Assembly: GCA_035772785.1 (NCBI GenBank)
Contig: JAOCPU010000044.1
Span: forward strand, 1 to 64,000
Direction: 5' to 3'
DNA from: Phlebiopsis flavidoalba
Lineage: Eukaryota > Basidiomycota > Agaricomycetes > Polyporales > Phanerochaetaceae
DNA: 64,000 bases
Shown here: positions 12,124 through 23,522 of the stretch, piece by piece
How positions within the stretch are numbered: the first letter of the stretch is position 1
Layout: each line of letters starts with the position of its first letter
Program-made: the position numbers and the translations under genes
The notes under the pieces: generated by a model
Databases searched by the model: none
The model's input: the letters and a program-made list of their open reading frames with translations, nothing else
What the model was told of the DNA's origin: nothing

Positions 12124-13194
12124 GTTTCTCATGGATGATAACCTGCGTGATGTAAAAAACCATACCCTTTCCCCTCGTCGAGCAAATGTATTGTCAAGTC
12201 ATTCATCAACCCGACTACGTGCACATCTCAAACAATGTGTATATGTGGTGAAACCTTTGTCTCTCATCCGTACACTTACACTTGCCTGAGCCGCCCTCGA
12301 GCGCTTCGCGTTTGGTCTTTCAACATTGCTCCGGACCGGAGTGGTCGTATGTCAAGCTATTTATGAATCTCGTCTCGGGTTCGCCCGCTCTCCTCGGAGT
12401 GGTTCTTCAATGGCCATGGTCGAAGCTGACCTAGGCTTCTTCGTAGGAATTTGTTGCAGGCGTGTCAACCAGCTAATCATGACGAGGGGAGCCTTAGAGG
12501 ACAGTGTACTCAAGCACTCGATGCTACTATGGTGCTTTAGCACTATTCTACGCACCTCCGATGCATGCTACCCTCCTTCTATCACCATAGCAAGTCATCT
12601 CGGCTACCCTCAGCCAGAAATCAGGGCAAGAACCGACCGCTTCTTCCCAGTGGGGAGCAAAACTTCCGACGATCCAAATGATAAGCTCGTAGCTCCCTCG
12701 ACGCTAAATATATGTACGGGATATTAATGACTTTTTGCGAGTAAGTTAGTTACGTTACTCTTCTTTCAGCTGAAACCACACCCTGGATACTTGTCTTGTG
12801 TCGCACAGTTAACATGGAAAGTGAGTCTACATATCTGCTTCTTACAATGGACTACAGTTGACACTGATCTCGCATTATCCTGTTTGACGGGGGGACGCGT
12901 TGGCTCACCCAGGTCTGGTATAGGCGGGCATAGCCAGCCCCAACGCTCGTGACGGCTGAGACGCGCTTCCGCCATAGTACACGCGGGCACCGCCGGCGCG
13001 CTCTCGCCCGATTAGGCAGCCATAGTAGACAGGACATGTCGAAATTTTGTGACAAGCCAGGCGAATTCGTCCACTGCGCGACGGAACTTCACTTCGTCTG
13101 ACTTTGCGACAAGCTGTCTCCAGCACAGATTTCGCACTCCTCGAACATCCGCTTCAGAATTTAGCAGAGGTCTCAGCATGAAATAAAGGGTGAG
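12124..13194. other. Intergenic, ELMO 3' flank and TmpA-like promoter
   Basis: From 12124 to about 12780 no supported gene is seen. From 12890 to 13190 the sequence is GC-rich on the far side and then becomes promoter-like ahead of a TATA box. Minus-strand readings around 12900-13030 look weakly protein-like but have no start, motif or splice support. Confidence 0.4.
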
Positions 13195-13202
13195 TATATA
13201 AT
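13195..13202 (+). promoter_or_regulatory. TATA box of the TmpA-like gene
   Basis: TATATAAT lies 89 bases upstream of the ATG at 13284, the usual distance for the strong fungal promoters in this window. Confidence 0.55.
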
Positions 13203-13283
13203 CTGTGAGACAGTACTGGTGGTCCGTCATCAGCCCAGCTGAGCACAGTGCAGTCATTTACTCACTTCTACACCACGCACACC

Positions 13284-15158
13284 ATGGCTGGACATCCACC
13301 TTCTGCTACTGGTGTCGTTTCTCCACGGCAAGGCTCCAGAAGACGAAGAAAAAACCGAGGTGACCACCACCGTTCAAGCAGTCGCGGATAGCACCGAGAG
13401 CTCCCCTGCTCCATCTATTCGCGACGCTGAGAAGGCGGAAAGTACCCTAGAAGATGACGAAAAGGCTTTGGCACGCTATCTAGTGCCCGCACTCGAGAAA
13501 GGTCAGAAGAACGCCCGTCTCCAAACCACCAACTCCTTGGATTCGGTTCCGAGTTTGGTACAATCCTTACAGGATGTAAGCACTTTATTGATTCTCGCAT
13601 TTCAGCAACACATCGCTTATGAATAATTAGAACTTCTCTATTGCATTTATTTATAAAACATGATCGCCATCGTTGTCGCCTGCACCCATCGCTGGGGTTA
13701 CGCTGAAAACCACGCGGCAGCTCTCGCCCTCGTAACCTCACTGCAGCGGTCGCCTGCCGTAACGAATTCTTCCTTCGCTATTTCGTCTACTGGCCTCTCG
13801 TTAAAATGTTCCAAAAGGTGAGCTATACGGTCATTGGCTATTGTGCTTTACCTTACAAACCATCACAGTGGGCTCCTCTTTGGTGGCGAGTCTTCTTAAC
13901 CGGTTTCATTCAACACATCGGTGGTATCCACTCTGGTTGCGCTGCGAGCGGTGTCGCTTGGGTTCTATTTCCTCACCATCCGCACCTTCCAACACCGATA
14001 CCCCAAGCACACTCCTGGCGGCGTTCTGGCCTGGGTGTCATTACCCTTGTGGTAGTCAATGTGGTCATGTTCGCTGCCACGCCATGGATCGTGGCCCACC
14101 ACCACAAGTGAGCTTACTCCCAGTTAAAATGCACGGCCTCTTTTAGCTAATCTTTCTTCTACAGCTTCTTCGAACGCCACCATCGTTTTCGCCGGCTGGG
14201 GTGCGGTCATCTTCGTTTGGATCTTCGTGTGTCTCGCCGACAGCTACAACACTGAGACCGCGGCAAGTTCCACAGCAATGGAAACCACCTCGTCCGTCAA
14301 CAGGAGTTCTGGTATGCGCTCTTCATCACTGTCCTGTAAGTCTCCCCACCTCGGGTACATTGTTACATTTCTCACACAATTTCCGACAGCATCGGCATCC
14401 CCTGGTTGACTGTTCGCAAGGTCCCCGTCGAAATCACGACCCCGTCTCCTCGTGTTGCGGTCATCAAGTTCAAGAAGGGCATCCAGCAGGGTCTGCTTGG
14501 CCGTGTCAGCCGCAGCGCCACTATGGAGTACCACGGTTTCGGTAATCATCTTCTGAGGGCATCGAGAGTAAGACCCACTACATCATTGCCGGTGTGCAGG
14601 GTGACTGGACTCGTGGCCTCGTCACCGATCCTCCGAAGTTCCTCTACACGCGTGAGATGAAGGTGCGTCTGTTCCCCCTTCCTGTTCGCCTCTATCGCTA
14701 ACTCGGTACACACAGTTCGCTGGTCTCCCATACCTCGCTCACTTCTTCCGTCGTGGCATTGCCCATCTGCACGGGGTTCCGGTATCGGCGCTGTGCTCTC
14801 AACGACTGTGCAGCTCGACAACTGGTTCCTCATATCTGGATTGGTTCGGACATGGAGAAGACGTTCGGGCCCCGTCCTCTTCGACATGATTCACCGCACG
14901 ATGCCCAAGGAACGTTTACATTCTCTTCGACACCAAGAAGGAGGGGTCGTCGCCCCGACACAATGAAGATGCTCAAGGACATCTACGTCGCCTTCAAGGC
15001 TGAAGGTGAGACTTCCCTACTTTACTATTGAGTACCACGGGCTAAACAAAAACTCCCAGTTTGTGATCATCACGTCTAACCCTGCCGGTAATGCCGAGCT
15101 CATGGCGGGCTGCAAGGAGAACGGAATGCACTCTTTCGGCCCTCTCTGGGACTCATAA
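13284..15158 (+). CDS. TmpA-like integral membrane protein (NAD-binding, NRPS12-like family)
   Basis: Aspergillus nidulans TmpA is a membrane flavoprotein-like regulator of asexual sporulation; basidiomycete relatives are often labelled nonribosomal peptide synthetase-like though they lack synthetase modules. Seen: MAGHPPSATGVVSP then an acidic Glu/Ser-rich stretch (DAEKAESTLEDDEKALARYL) to 13577, with an intron starting at GTAAGC there. A multispan membrane section follows, with RNEFFLRYFVYWPLVKMFQK, a GTGAGC intron near 13818, then APLWWRVFLTGFIQHIGGIH, LVVVNVVMFAATPWIVAHHH and WGAVIFVWIFVCLADSYNTE. The cytosolic half has VRKVPVEITTPSPRVAVIKF, HYIIAGVQGDWTRGLVTDPP, a degraded CTGSGIGAV nucleotide loop near 14765-14800, MKMLKDIYVAFKAE and VIITSNPAGNAELMAGCKEN, and the C-terminus HSFGPLWDS at 15158. 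Introns and some frame changes intervene. Family assignment is firm; the biochemical activity is not established. Confidence 0.85.
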
Positions 15159-15645
15159 ACGTCTCCCTTTCTCACTCGCGGTACCTCATTCGGCTAACCG
15201 GCACACAAATTAACGCACTTACGACTCATTCACGCGACTGAGTAGCCCATAGACTTAACTCAGCCACATCAACATTCATTCTAGATCATACTGTATGTAC
15301 TTTTTGTACGATATCATTTATTCTATTAGTTACACCATAGCACTCGAGAAAAAAACAATGTAACGCTCTCACCTATGAAAAACTAGTTCCAATAGCCGAA
15401 ATGCTTGACTGTGTGCATGTGCATGAGATAGCGAAGCAATTTGCGTGACAACTATATGGGCTTCCTCAGAGTTCGCGGCGTTGTTTATGCTCTCATATCT
15501 CGCCTTCATATCATTGAGTGATGATAGCTTTAGAATTTTGATTCTGAAATCCCTTGGGAACGTCGAAGCTGATACAAATAAAATCGAATCGTCGCAGACT
15601 TCAAGATTCAAATCCAAAACTCAAATGCGATAGGGCAAAAAGAAA
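15159..15645. other. AT-rich 3' flank
   Basis: After the stop at 15158 the sequence becomes AT-rich with several A/T runs (for example around 15295-15360), as expected for a 3' UTR and terminator region. No gene is seen before the tRNA. Confidence 0.5.
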
Positions 15646-15740
15646 CGGGCCTAGCCGGGGATTGAACCCGGGACCTCCTCCAGATGCTCACTCGGAAGTG
15701 AAGCCCTAAGAAGGAATCATACCACTAGACCACCAGGCCG
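15646..15740 (-). tRNA. tRNA-Pro(AGG) with intron
   Basis: Reading leftward from 15740: acceptor strand CGGCCTG, D-arm with GGTCTAGTGGTATGA (A/B-box-like), anticodon stem CCTTC, loop TTAGGG with anticodon AGG, an intron of about 21 bases after position 37, stem partner GGAGG, then GGTCCCGGGTTCAATCCCCG carrying the T-arm (B box), and acceptor partner TAGGCCC with discriminator G. The intron sits at the canonical nuclear position. The first acceptor base is C where the 3' strand demands G, so pair 1:72 is mismatched, either a sequence error or a damaged gene. Everything else fits an active nuclear tRNA-Pro. Confidence 0.92.
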
Positions 15741-16191
15741 TGAAATGAAGACTATGCAGGCCATAGTATGATAGTACTACGCTCCACTGGCACGCGTTGG
15801 CGACCAACAAAGAAATGGAGTGAATCATACAGATCGACGTCCAGTCCGGAGAATGAGAGTCATCCCAGGCTGATGCAAACACACTGAGATATTGAATATA
15901 AATGAACGGAATTCACGACAGGCAGCCGGAACGTCAGGATCTGAGCTGGACGGAGTCGATTTGCGGCCATGAAATCTTATCGCGGCGCTACGTTGAAATC
16001 CTTATCACATTCTTCCCAAATTCGGTTTCCGTCGGACCGATGGCGCAGCTGAGCGCAGTGCCAGGGGACTGACAGTCCGTGGTATACGCCTTCACAGCCA
16101 TGTTCTACACTTCTGTATAATCTCTGACTTGCCCCAGATACATCACAGGGAAATATACCCTCGCCACCTCCCGCTATAACCCCCAACCGTC
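15741..16191. other. Intergenic between tRNA and proline-rich gene
   Basis: No coding pattern is visible. Positions 16110-16190 become C/T-rich just ahead of the ATG at 16192, consistent with a fungal 5' leader. Confidence 0.45.
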
Positions 16192-16966
16192 ATGTCTATG
16201 CGCAATCCCTTCCCGCGATCCTGGAGACACGGCGAGTATCGCTAGTAGCTCCCGCGTGTCTTCCATGGCGATGTAGGACCATCAACTATACCTCCTCCGC
16301 TTCCGTCGAAACCAAGGCCACAACGCCGCCTATCCGCAGGTATTTCCAGGTACAGAGAGGGAGGTGCCAGAGTCAGACTCCTCAAGCTCGAGTAGGAGTG
16401 CAAGCCCGCAGGCTCATCGCGGCCCCCAAGCGTTGGGGCCATCAGCGGCCGACCTTCAGGAGATCTTGGCGCGCGTCGAGAGTCCTCCACCACCATATAC
16501 CCCAACAGCCGACTCCAGACATGGAGAGACAACTGTTGAGTTTGGTCCGCGCAGACCGTGGGGACAAGCGCAGCAGCCGCGACTGATGATGCCTCCACTG
16601 CCGCACCGTGGCAGAGGGCACAGAAACACAGGCCTCTTGGGGCAACTTCTGGGTGGTCGGGATATCCTGGAGCTTTGCAGAGACACAAATACAGGGACGA
16701 CCCGACGTGTTCCCCCGCTCCCGCAGCGCCCACCATTACCCCCTCGGTCATCCTTCACTCGCAGCCCATTTCCCCTCAGCGCGGTACAACCTCCTCCTGA
16801 AAGCCGTGTCTGACGATTTGCAAGGGATTTCTATGCCGCTGGAGGCAGGAGATACGAGTGATCTGCTAGGAGGCGGGAGTTCACAGTATGCGCCACATCC
16901 CTCCGCACTCCCCCTAGTAGCCAGTATGCGCCACCTCCGGGCGCACGCCACCAATGGCATCGCCTA
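16192..16966 (+). CDS. Proline/serine-rich disordered protein
   Basis: The ATG at 16192 opens MSMRNPFPRSWRHGEY, followed after frame changes by IPPPLPSKPRPQRRLSAGIS, an acidic/serine tract (PESDSSSSSRSASPQ near 16364-16410), then ADLQEILARVESPPPPYTPT and RHGETTVEFGPRRPWG near 16520-16565, and QRPPLPPRSSFTR. The text ends with QYAPPPGA-like sequence near 16925. The PPPYTP motif and overall low complexity mark a fungal proline-rich protein family of unknown function. The following stretch to 17330 contains no clear continuation. It may be the first half of one gene with the Cys-motif segment at 17.5-17.8 kb, or a tandem paralogue of it. Confidence 0.5.
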
Positions 16967-17280
16967 ACCTTGCCTCACCAGCTCTGATACAGCTAAAGTG
17001 GCATAGAATAGCCCTGCAGAGAATCCAGACGGGATGGCCGTCTATCCGACCGTGCATGCACAACCAGTCCCTGTAGACATCGTGCTGCTACTCAACAGCG
17101 AGATAAGACGTCTTGGTATATCCTAATGTGTTACGAGTGTCACAAATGTGCGCACTGGCATGTTTCCCCATATTGAAGTCTTCATTCTTATAGTTTATTT
17201 CAGGTCGTAATACAGGCTACAAACATCTAGACCCTCACCCTCACAAATACAAATGAACAAAAATTCCATTATAAAATAAG

Positions 17281-17824
17281 CCATGCTCCAAATCCTCCAA
17301 ATGTTGGCAGAAGTTTGCCAAAGTCTATGCCGGTCCACTAACCTACGCTACCTGGTCTCACCCCGCACCGCTGAAAGCAGCAACTTCCAACGCCCCCTCC
17401 CCGCGCTCGCTAGCCCCGCAGGCGCATCCTAACCACCGCTCCACCAACTCCCTCTCCGGCCTTCTCCCCCGCCACAGCACGCAGGGGGCGTATCCCGCTC
17501 TGCCTCAACCTCGCGCATCGCTGGCCCTCCGGGTGCCACGTACAAACGGGCAGCCTGCCGGCATCCCGATGGCCAACGGCGGGTTCCTTTTCCGACCATC
17601 GCCGTACCTGAGCCCGCTCAGCCGCGGCGACATGCCGCTCGTGTCGGGGCCGAATGCGCAGTATGCGTCGCGGCCCCCTCCTGGAGCGACGGTCGTGCAG
17701 CCTGGTGATCCTAGGATCGGCGGTCATTTGTGTTGGCGATGTGGCGGGCGGGGCACCACTGTCTTTTTTGATCTTCGATACAGAGACGTGCGGGGTGTGT
17801 AACGGTCTCGGACGGACTTTCTAA
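17281..17824 (+). CDS. Protein with C-terminal CxxCGGxG / CxxCxGxGR motif
   Basis: Readable from about 17350 as a Pro/Ala-rich tract, then PRTNGQPAGIPMANGGFLFR and LSRGDMPLVSGPNAQYASRP (17535-17685), PPGATVVQPGDPRIGGHLCW (17683-17742) and RCGGRGTT. After one frame change it continues DTETCGVCNGLGRTF and stops at 17824. Two CxxC pairs, CWRC-GG-G and CGVC-NG-GR, resemble the glycine-rich zinc-binding repeats of DnaJ-type domains and are the conserved end of an uncharacterised basidiomycete family. Zinc binding is inferred from the cysteines. The start is not defined. The gene converges on the lipase, whose stop is 365 bases away. Confidence 0.6.
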
Positions 17825-18191
17825 CTCGTTGTCATCATTGTGTTGTATTCATTGCTTTTAATCCTGCGGTCCTTTCTTTAGTGCTCATGTATAATTCCGT
17901 TCTAGCATCTGGATTTAAAGCTTGATTCGTTGCTTGTAACCTTGGGCTGCGCACGAGCGCAACCACCTTTTGTACATTGACCTAAGATCTCACAGGGCCA
18001 GACGGCTGTCGCTTCAAGCACACCACATGTTGCTTGCATTGAACGACTACACAAACCCAATGTGGAATTTTGACCTAACTACAAGAACAAGTATGTACAG
18101 GGTGTTGACATTCGGATATGGAGTACAGGAGGGGGACTTCAGGATTAATGTGATTAAAATTAGGATGGGGGACGCTAGACCCGGAGACACA
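17825..18191. other. Intergenic between convergent genes
   Basis: AT-rich 3' flanks shared by the Cys-motif gene (plus) and the lipase (minus). No open frame with features of a gene is seen. Confidence 0.5.
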
Positions 18192-19604
18192 TTAACAGCC
18201 CATGGAAAATGCCATCGTAGGGACCGAGGTGGTCGAGCAAGTTGCTCACGAGGATGTGTGGGAACCGCTGCCAATCTCGCACTGGTCGTTCGTGTTGTCT
18301 TGGCCTGCATCAGCATCGCCAACATGTGGACGTGATTGCCAAGGCGTCGCGGGACTCACCTGCGCAGGAGACCCAGACGCCGGTCTTGTTGATGTGGACC
18401 TCCTCCAGAGGGGTGGCGGTAAACCCAGGCACACGTCCGGGCACGATGGGGATAGGGTCCTTCTTGTTGTTGATGTGCGTTTGGCTGGTGACATGTGCGT
18501 CGATGTAATCGGCGAAGGCTTGGTTTCCGACCTGTAGCGATAATGTGCTGTTAGGGGACAGAACCGGATGGGCTATGGTATGAAGCGTACCCTGGCCGGG
18601 CAATACCGTACAAGACGGCCTTGATAGAGATAGAGGGAATTTGCAAACGGGAGGTACACAGCATCGATCAAGGCAATAGCAGCACCTGGTACCCGTGAGC
18701 AGCATGGTGAGCGCAGTACTTGCTTGCTCGCCGATGTCCCGCAAGTAGCCTACCAGGAAGAGTGTCCTACGACTGTGACGCTTTTCGTGCTGTGTAAACG
18801 GCTGATGGCCTTCTTACCGCAGCTCCCCTCCAAAACGGCGGGAGCAGCCTATAATGATTTTTGCGGTTAGTTTGAACTATTTCTACTGAGTATAAAAGCA
18901 GCCTACTTGGCTTATGAGCGTCGATGGAAACCGTCGTGAACCTTAATGCTGCTCGAAATGCGGGGAAGAGCGTCGAGTCGCAACGTGGTAAGTGAAGAAG
19001 TTGGCATCGGTAAACCAACGGCTCACTTTTGAGAGTATTCGTCACAACATGAACGGACAGGTCTAAGCAAGCATAAACGACGCACATCTCGGTGGGGGTC
19101 CGTACCCTGGTGCGCGACAATGATTCCGTCTTCAGAGTTGGAGCATCATAGCCGGACATCAGCCCTATCGCACAGCCGAGTCGAACGCATTGAGTCGGAC
19201 TGGACAAAAAAGATGGAGCTCACAGTACTGTGAATACTATCACCATCACCGCCCGATGCGGCCACGGGCGTGTGAACGACGGGTTTGCGACGCAGTTTGG
19301 TGCCGTACTATGACACCATGCCAGAACGTCGAGGCTGCGCTGCAGTACGCAGCACTTGGCGATAGCTCAGTGTGTACGGCTTGAAGGTGGAGATCTGCGA
19401 CGTCGAGAGCAGCGAGATGACGTGTCCTCTTCAAGGGCCGGTCGTCATGCACCGCAGTCCGATGCGGCAGAAACAAACGGAGCGTGATGAACGAAGTGGA
19501 TGAGTCGCAGCATCGTCCAGGCCTTCAAGTCGTAGACCTGCGTGTGGATTCAGGGAGAAAGACCGGGTCGACGGGTCCTAACCTCTGCAGCAGACTGAAA
19601 CCAT
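18192..19604 (-). CDS. Secreted class 3 lipase (frame-disrupted)
   Basis: Lipase_3 alpha/beta hydrolase, in fungi usually secreted to cleave acylglycerols. Read leftward: STSQISTFKPYT near 19385-19400, an AYC...AST segment, SEDGIIVAHQGTDPTE near 19090-19140, a degraded LFPGISSSIKVHDGF near 18930-18985, AVKKAISRLHSTKSVTVVGH near 18770-18830 (nucleophile elbow GHS, the following G lost to a frame change), AIALIDAVYLPF near 18660, VGNQAFADYIDAHVTS near 18490-18535, HINNKKDPIPIVPGR (catalytic Asp region) and GEVHI-like, then CEIGSGSH and LDHLGPYDGIF with stop TAA at 18192. The start is uncertain: an ATG at 19604 is possible with an intron before STSQIS, but no clean signal peptide is readable. 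Confidence 0.8.
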
Positions 19605-22329
19605 GTTTTACCTCTTCTTGTTTGCCCCAACCATTAAAAAAGTGAGAATATTGCATCGGGGGTTTTGTATGGGCGTTCGACGACAACATAGAGTGAACGA
19701 ATTATGCCGCCATCGCGCCCAAGCTGCCGGTTTTCAGCATCGTGTGATGTGACCGCGCTTGTTTGGGGTGCGGCATAACTAAGCTGCCCTCCGTTATTTT
19801 CCAGGACACGATTGTTAACAAGTGCCACCAATCCTATTTTAGCTTCCGCTATGGGTACCGATCAACCGAAATGAAAAGAGTTTAATCTACGAAGACACAA
19901 CGGGGGAGTGCCATAACCATCGTGTAAAACATATTCACGCACGTTGGAGTAAAAGTTGCTTCATAAAAAAAACAACCAACGTTTCCTGGAGGTGTACAAC
20001 TTAGGTAATCGAAGTCTTTTATGGTGCGAGGCTTGGACGGCTTTGCAAAGTAATAGTTTCTGGGCCATTCGCGGACCGCAACAGCCTACCGCAACCCGGG
20101 CTGCCATTGATGACAGTTTAAACGTTGAAGCGAGAGCGGATAGATCACTGGGGAAACCTTTTCCCCCGCTCGCCAAAAGCTCCTCCTCCTGTCCCCAACA
20201 CATGACTCTCCTTCCAAGATCTGGGACCATGCTGGCGCCGTCTAGTAATATTAATGCATCCACAAGACCCTAGTGTGTTTTTCGAGTCTCTATCCTCCGG
20301 GTCCCCGGCTGAGAGCGCCAGTCTCGGCGAGCAAGGTGGAACCGGTTCAGGAGGTTTGTTTTTTGGTATAAACAACCCATCATCTTCGTATATTTAGAGC
20401 TCTAATAGACGTCCGGCCAGGATGTGTCTTCCACTGGTCTCATAGCGTATGGTTATTGTGGTTGCCGATCTCATGTGGCGACAAGAAAGACCTATCTCCA
20501 CACGGTCCTACACGGGAGCATGGGCCGGTAATGCTGTTCTCACGCCAAGGCCGACCTAATCTCGGGTGGGTCGTCCTCCGAAGCTTCAAGGCTTGAACAA
20601 TGTGTGTTGAACAATTGAGTCTCGCCTGTCACTCGGTGACTCAGCGAGAGATGTATTGTAAGGCAATACCAGTCAATTTGGAGGACCTCAATTAGTTCTA
20701 CTGGCGGCTTTTGATGAGGTCCACCGGGTTTTCGTCACTACACCAATTCCCTCCGCGCGGAAGTTTAGGCGCACGGTCCAAGTCAGCAAAGGGGGGGTGG
20801 GGATGAGTGATCGTCAGGCTGGGCCGTTCGCCTGTCGGGGGCGAGATTTATACGGACACTTGCGGGTTATACGTGAATCCTTACGTGAGTTCAATATCGG
20901 GTGGGGACGGTGCATGGAGGCATATGTTGAGCTAAAGGAGCCTACGGCCTATCAATCAGGCCATCAGCGCTGTATAGACTAGTTAAAAGAACACAACTAC
21001 ACGGTCCGTGAACAGCGATATGATCGGTCAGTCCGTTCCCAAGGACAGCTCCTGCTCGGAACACTCAGAGCCCGTACCGAGACTATTGATGGTCTTGCAC
21101 CGCACTCATGGTTTTTTTTCATAGTGCGCTCTTGAGTTCTTCGCCGCTCCGATACGGGAAATGAGAAATAATGCAGCCGGTACAGTGGCCATACCGTTGT
21201 GTGAGGGCAGCTTGCGTTTAACACGTAGAAACGTGCCTTAGTAACGATCCTGGTTGGGTGATATTGCATCCTTTGTCGGCCAATCAATCCGTGGGGAGCG
21301 CCCAGGGAAGGTCTGGTGCATCTTGTAATGAGCTCTAGGTGCTTCCGGTGATCATAGTGTCGTTTAAGTGGCTGCGCTGCGGTGGAGGGGGGTGAAATTT
21401 TTGTGTGGCTAGCATTTATATGTTGGGGCTGGTCGGTTCGTCCTATGGAGGGTGCTTGACTGGTCTGTGTTGTTGTCGCTATCATTAGACGGCAGGGGGG
21501 ACATGCAAAACCATACGGACATAACCCTACCTTAGGAGGTGCCAGCGCGTGGTGTTCGCGGTGGGGGGGGGGGGGTGGCTAGAGGTCGATGAATAAGACC
21601 ACAGCTGGCCACGAATACGACACGAGCGCTGCGGTCTGGCTGTCTTTGTGCTCGCATGATCCGACGGTTCGGATCAGGTTTGACAATGGTCGCAGTGAGA
21701 CGATAGGCATGTGTCGAGACGAAGGTTTCACGCAGGCTACGAACCCATACTTTCCTCCATCTACGCACCCGGAGGGCGAGTAGTTGGCCGTCCTTATTGA
21801 TTTTTCTTTAGAGCATAGTTTTTCGGTCCATTCAGTCCAAATCATTACTGAACCTCGACGAATTTGCTCCATTGGCAGTGGCCTCACAGGTGTGTCGATT
21901 TCGCTAGCGGGGCGTGGCCGTCTTCTACGATGGCACGAGCTAGGCGGAGGAGAACCAAGGCATGCAACGCTGAGCGCCAGACCTTAAGAAGTGTCCCAAG
22001 AGATATACGAGCATGGTCCCGAAAGCATGGTATTGTGTGGTATGAATCGCCATTCTGGGCTGATTATGAGGTTCGCACATGGCGGACGTTCTATAGAAAC
22101 ACGTTGGTGGTTGCGAACCGCAGGGCGAGTGTTGACAGAGTAGGTGTTAAGGTAATGCGAAGTCGGGTCCGAGCAGACCTATGGAGAGAGTGCTCCGAGG
22201 GGGGTCAGTCGTCGAATTTTGTAGTGTGCATCACGAGGGTTGTAGAGGCGACCAGCTTGATTTGGACCGATCGGTCCCTCCCATGGATAGACAATGACCG
22301 TATGGATAGAATAGAATTAGTTGCGTCTG
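19605..22329. other. Long stretch without readable gene
   Basis: No conserved motif, tRNA, or spliced frame was recognised. Base usage looks even and both strands are cut by stops. A run of 13 G occurs near 21564-21576. It should contain the lipase 5' flank on the left and the 3' flank of the Zn2Cys6 gene on the right. Confidence 0.35.
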
Positions 22330-23522
22330 AGTAGGACATGGTGCCTGGAGGGCGAGTGACAACAGTAGCGGTGGGTAGGAGCGGGTAGGCGGTTCCGGAT
22401 TTCCGTTAGTGTGGCTGAAAGATCGGGGTGTGCCAGGGCACACAAAAAAAGCAACAACAGGAGGTAAGGAGGAAGGAGAATGAGGTTGCTGGCGGGACCC
22501 TTCTCTGTGAACGCTGCTGCCGTCGCCCTGAGCTAAATAGGAAACCTGTTTCGTGTGCATAGGGAGAATGTGATTTCTGGAACACTCGACTCGGAGGTAC
22601 ACTGACGGGCGCCGCCACGCAAGGTAGATAACGCTGAGAAGAAAGTCGGGATCCGTCCGCGTGCCTGGGGCCAGAATGTTTGAAAATGGGAGCTCCGAAC
22701 GACGGGCGAGCGGTTTCGATAGGTGGGGTTGGAGGAGTCGAGGGAGAAAGGCGTTGGGGTATAGAGGAAGAGTCCGACGTCGAGCGCGTGGGGGCAAGAA
22801 CACTTCAATGCTGTTAAGATGAGTGTGAATGATTTGAATTGGTGATCGATAAGTGGGAAGTATCTTAACAGAGCACGAGGCTTCGGTAGGCGTTAGCTCG
22901 ATCTCTGTCAATGATGTGGTTGGATACTGTACCAAAAGCGATTAGAACGAGAAAAAGTCGCACGGCTGAGAAAGGTGTACGCACGGGGACGCTTGAAATC
23001 TCTCCTCCTTCCGGAAGTTGTACAGTCAGCGGGTAGTCAGTCGAGGGTTATGTCATCCGAGACACCAGCCCCAGTTCACGTCTTGAACTAGGGAGAAGGA
23101 CGAGCCGAGACGGGGACACGGGTTCACGCCGCTCCCGCCCTCGAGCTCGCGAATGCGAGCTTGAAGAGGCAGCGATTTGTTCTTCAAGAATCTCGGAGCG
23201 ACCACCGCTGGTCTTTCCCGGATACTCACAATCACCGTTCTCGTCCAAACCGTACACATTGGTTGCATACAGGATGTGCACAGTCGTGCACTTCTGCACG
23301 ATCAATAAAATAATCAGCGTCTGGCTCAACGCCCCTGTCTGACCCCGATTTTTTTCATCGGAGGACATCCCACGTACCAATTTGCGTTCTGCGGCAGTTC
23401 AAGCATGGCTTTTCCTTTCGGTGCGCGAGTGTATGTCGCTGGACCGGGCTGGTGCTGCGAGGTTTGAAGCAGTAGCAGCCTGGTCAGGCGGGGGGGCCGG
23501 CTGATGGGGTCCTCGATGCCAT
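22330..23522 (-). CDS. Zn(II)2Cys6 transcription regulator, degraded
   Basis: The start ATG at 23522 gives MASRTPSAGPPA. After a frame change comes a basic segment and ACLNCRR near 23400 (first half of the zinc cluster), with a donor GTACGT near 23382 and acceptor TGCAG near 23298. The next exon carries the second half in mixed frames (HPVCNQCVRFG-like, then ENGDCEYPG near 23216-23243), followed by a coiled-coil linker EILEEQIA...QARIRELEGGSG near 23120-23190. Further left, 22400-22830 has only weak resemblance to the helical middle region of the paralogues (for example HALDVGLFLYTP near 22760-22795, comparable to SKFGFFLDTTRF in the 50.2 kb gene). Expected role: nuclear DNA-binding regulator. 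The N-terminal part is secure, the C-terminal part is tentative, and the stop is unknown. Confidence 0.6.

Noticed and set aside
18886..18901. TATAAAA on the plus strand near 18890
   Set aside because: It lies within the lipase coding stretch between the VHDGF and AVKKAISR blocks, so a promoter there is unlikely.
21564..21576. G13 run as a functional element
   Set aside because: A bare homopolymer in an unreadable stretch with no other feature; more likely a sequencing or assembly product.
22231..22935. Minus-strand frame of about 234 codons as a stand-alone gene
   Set aside because: Its sequence is low-complexity His/Pro/Arg-rich text; neighbouring frames fit a degraded part of the Zn2Cys6 gene better, so it was kept only as that gene's tentative tail.
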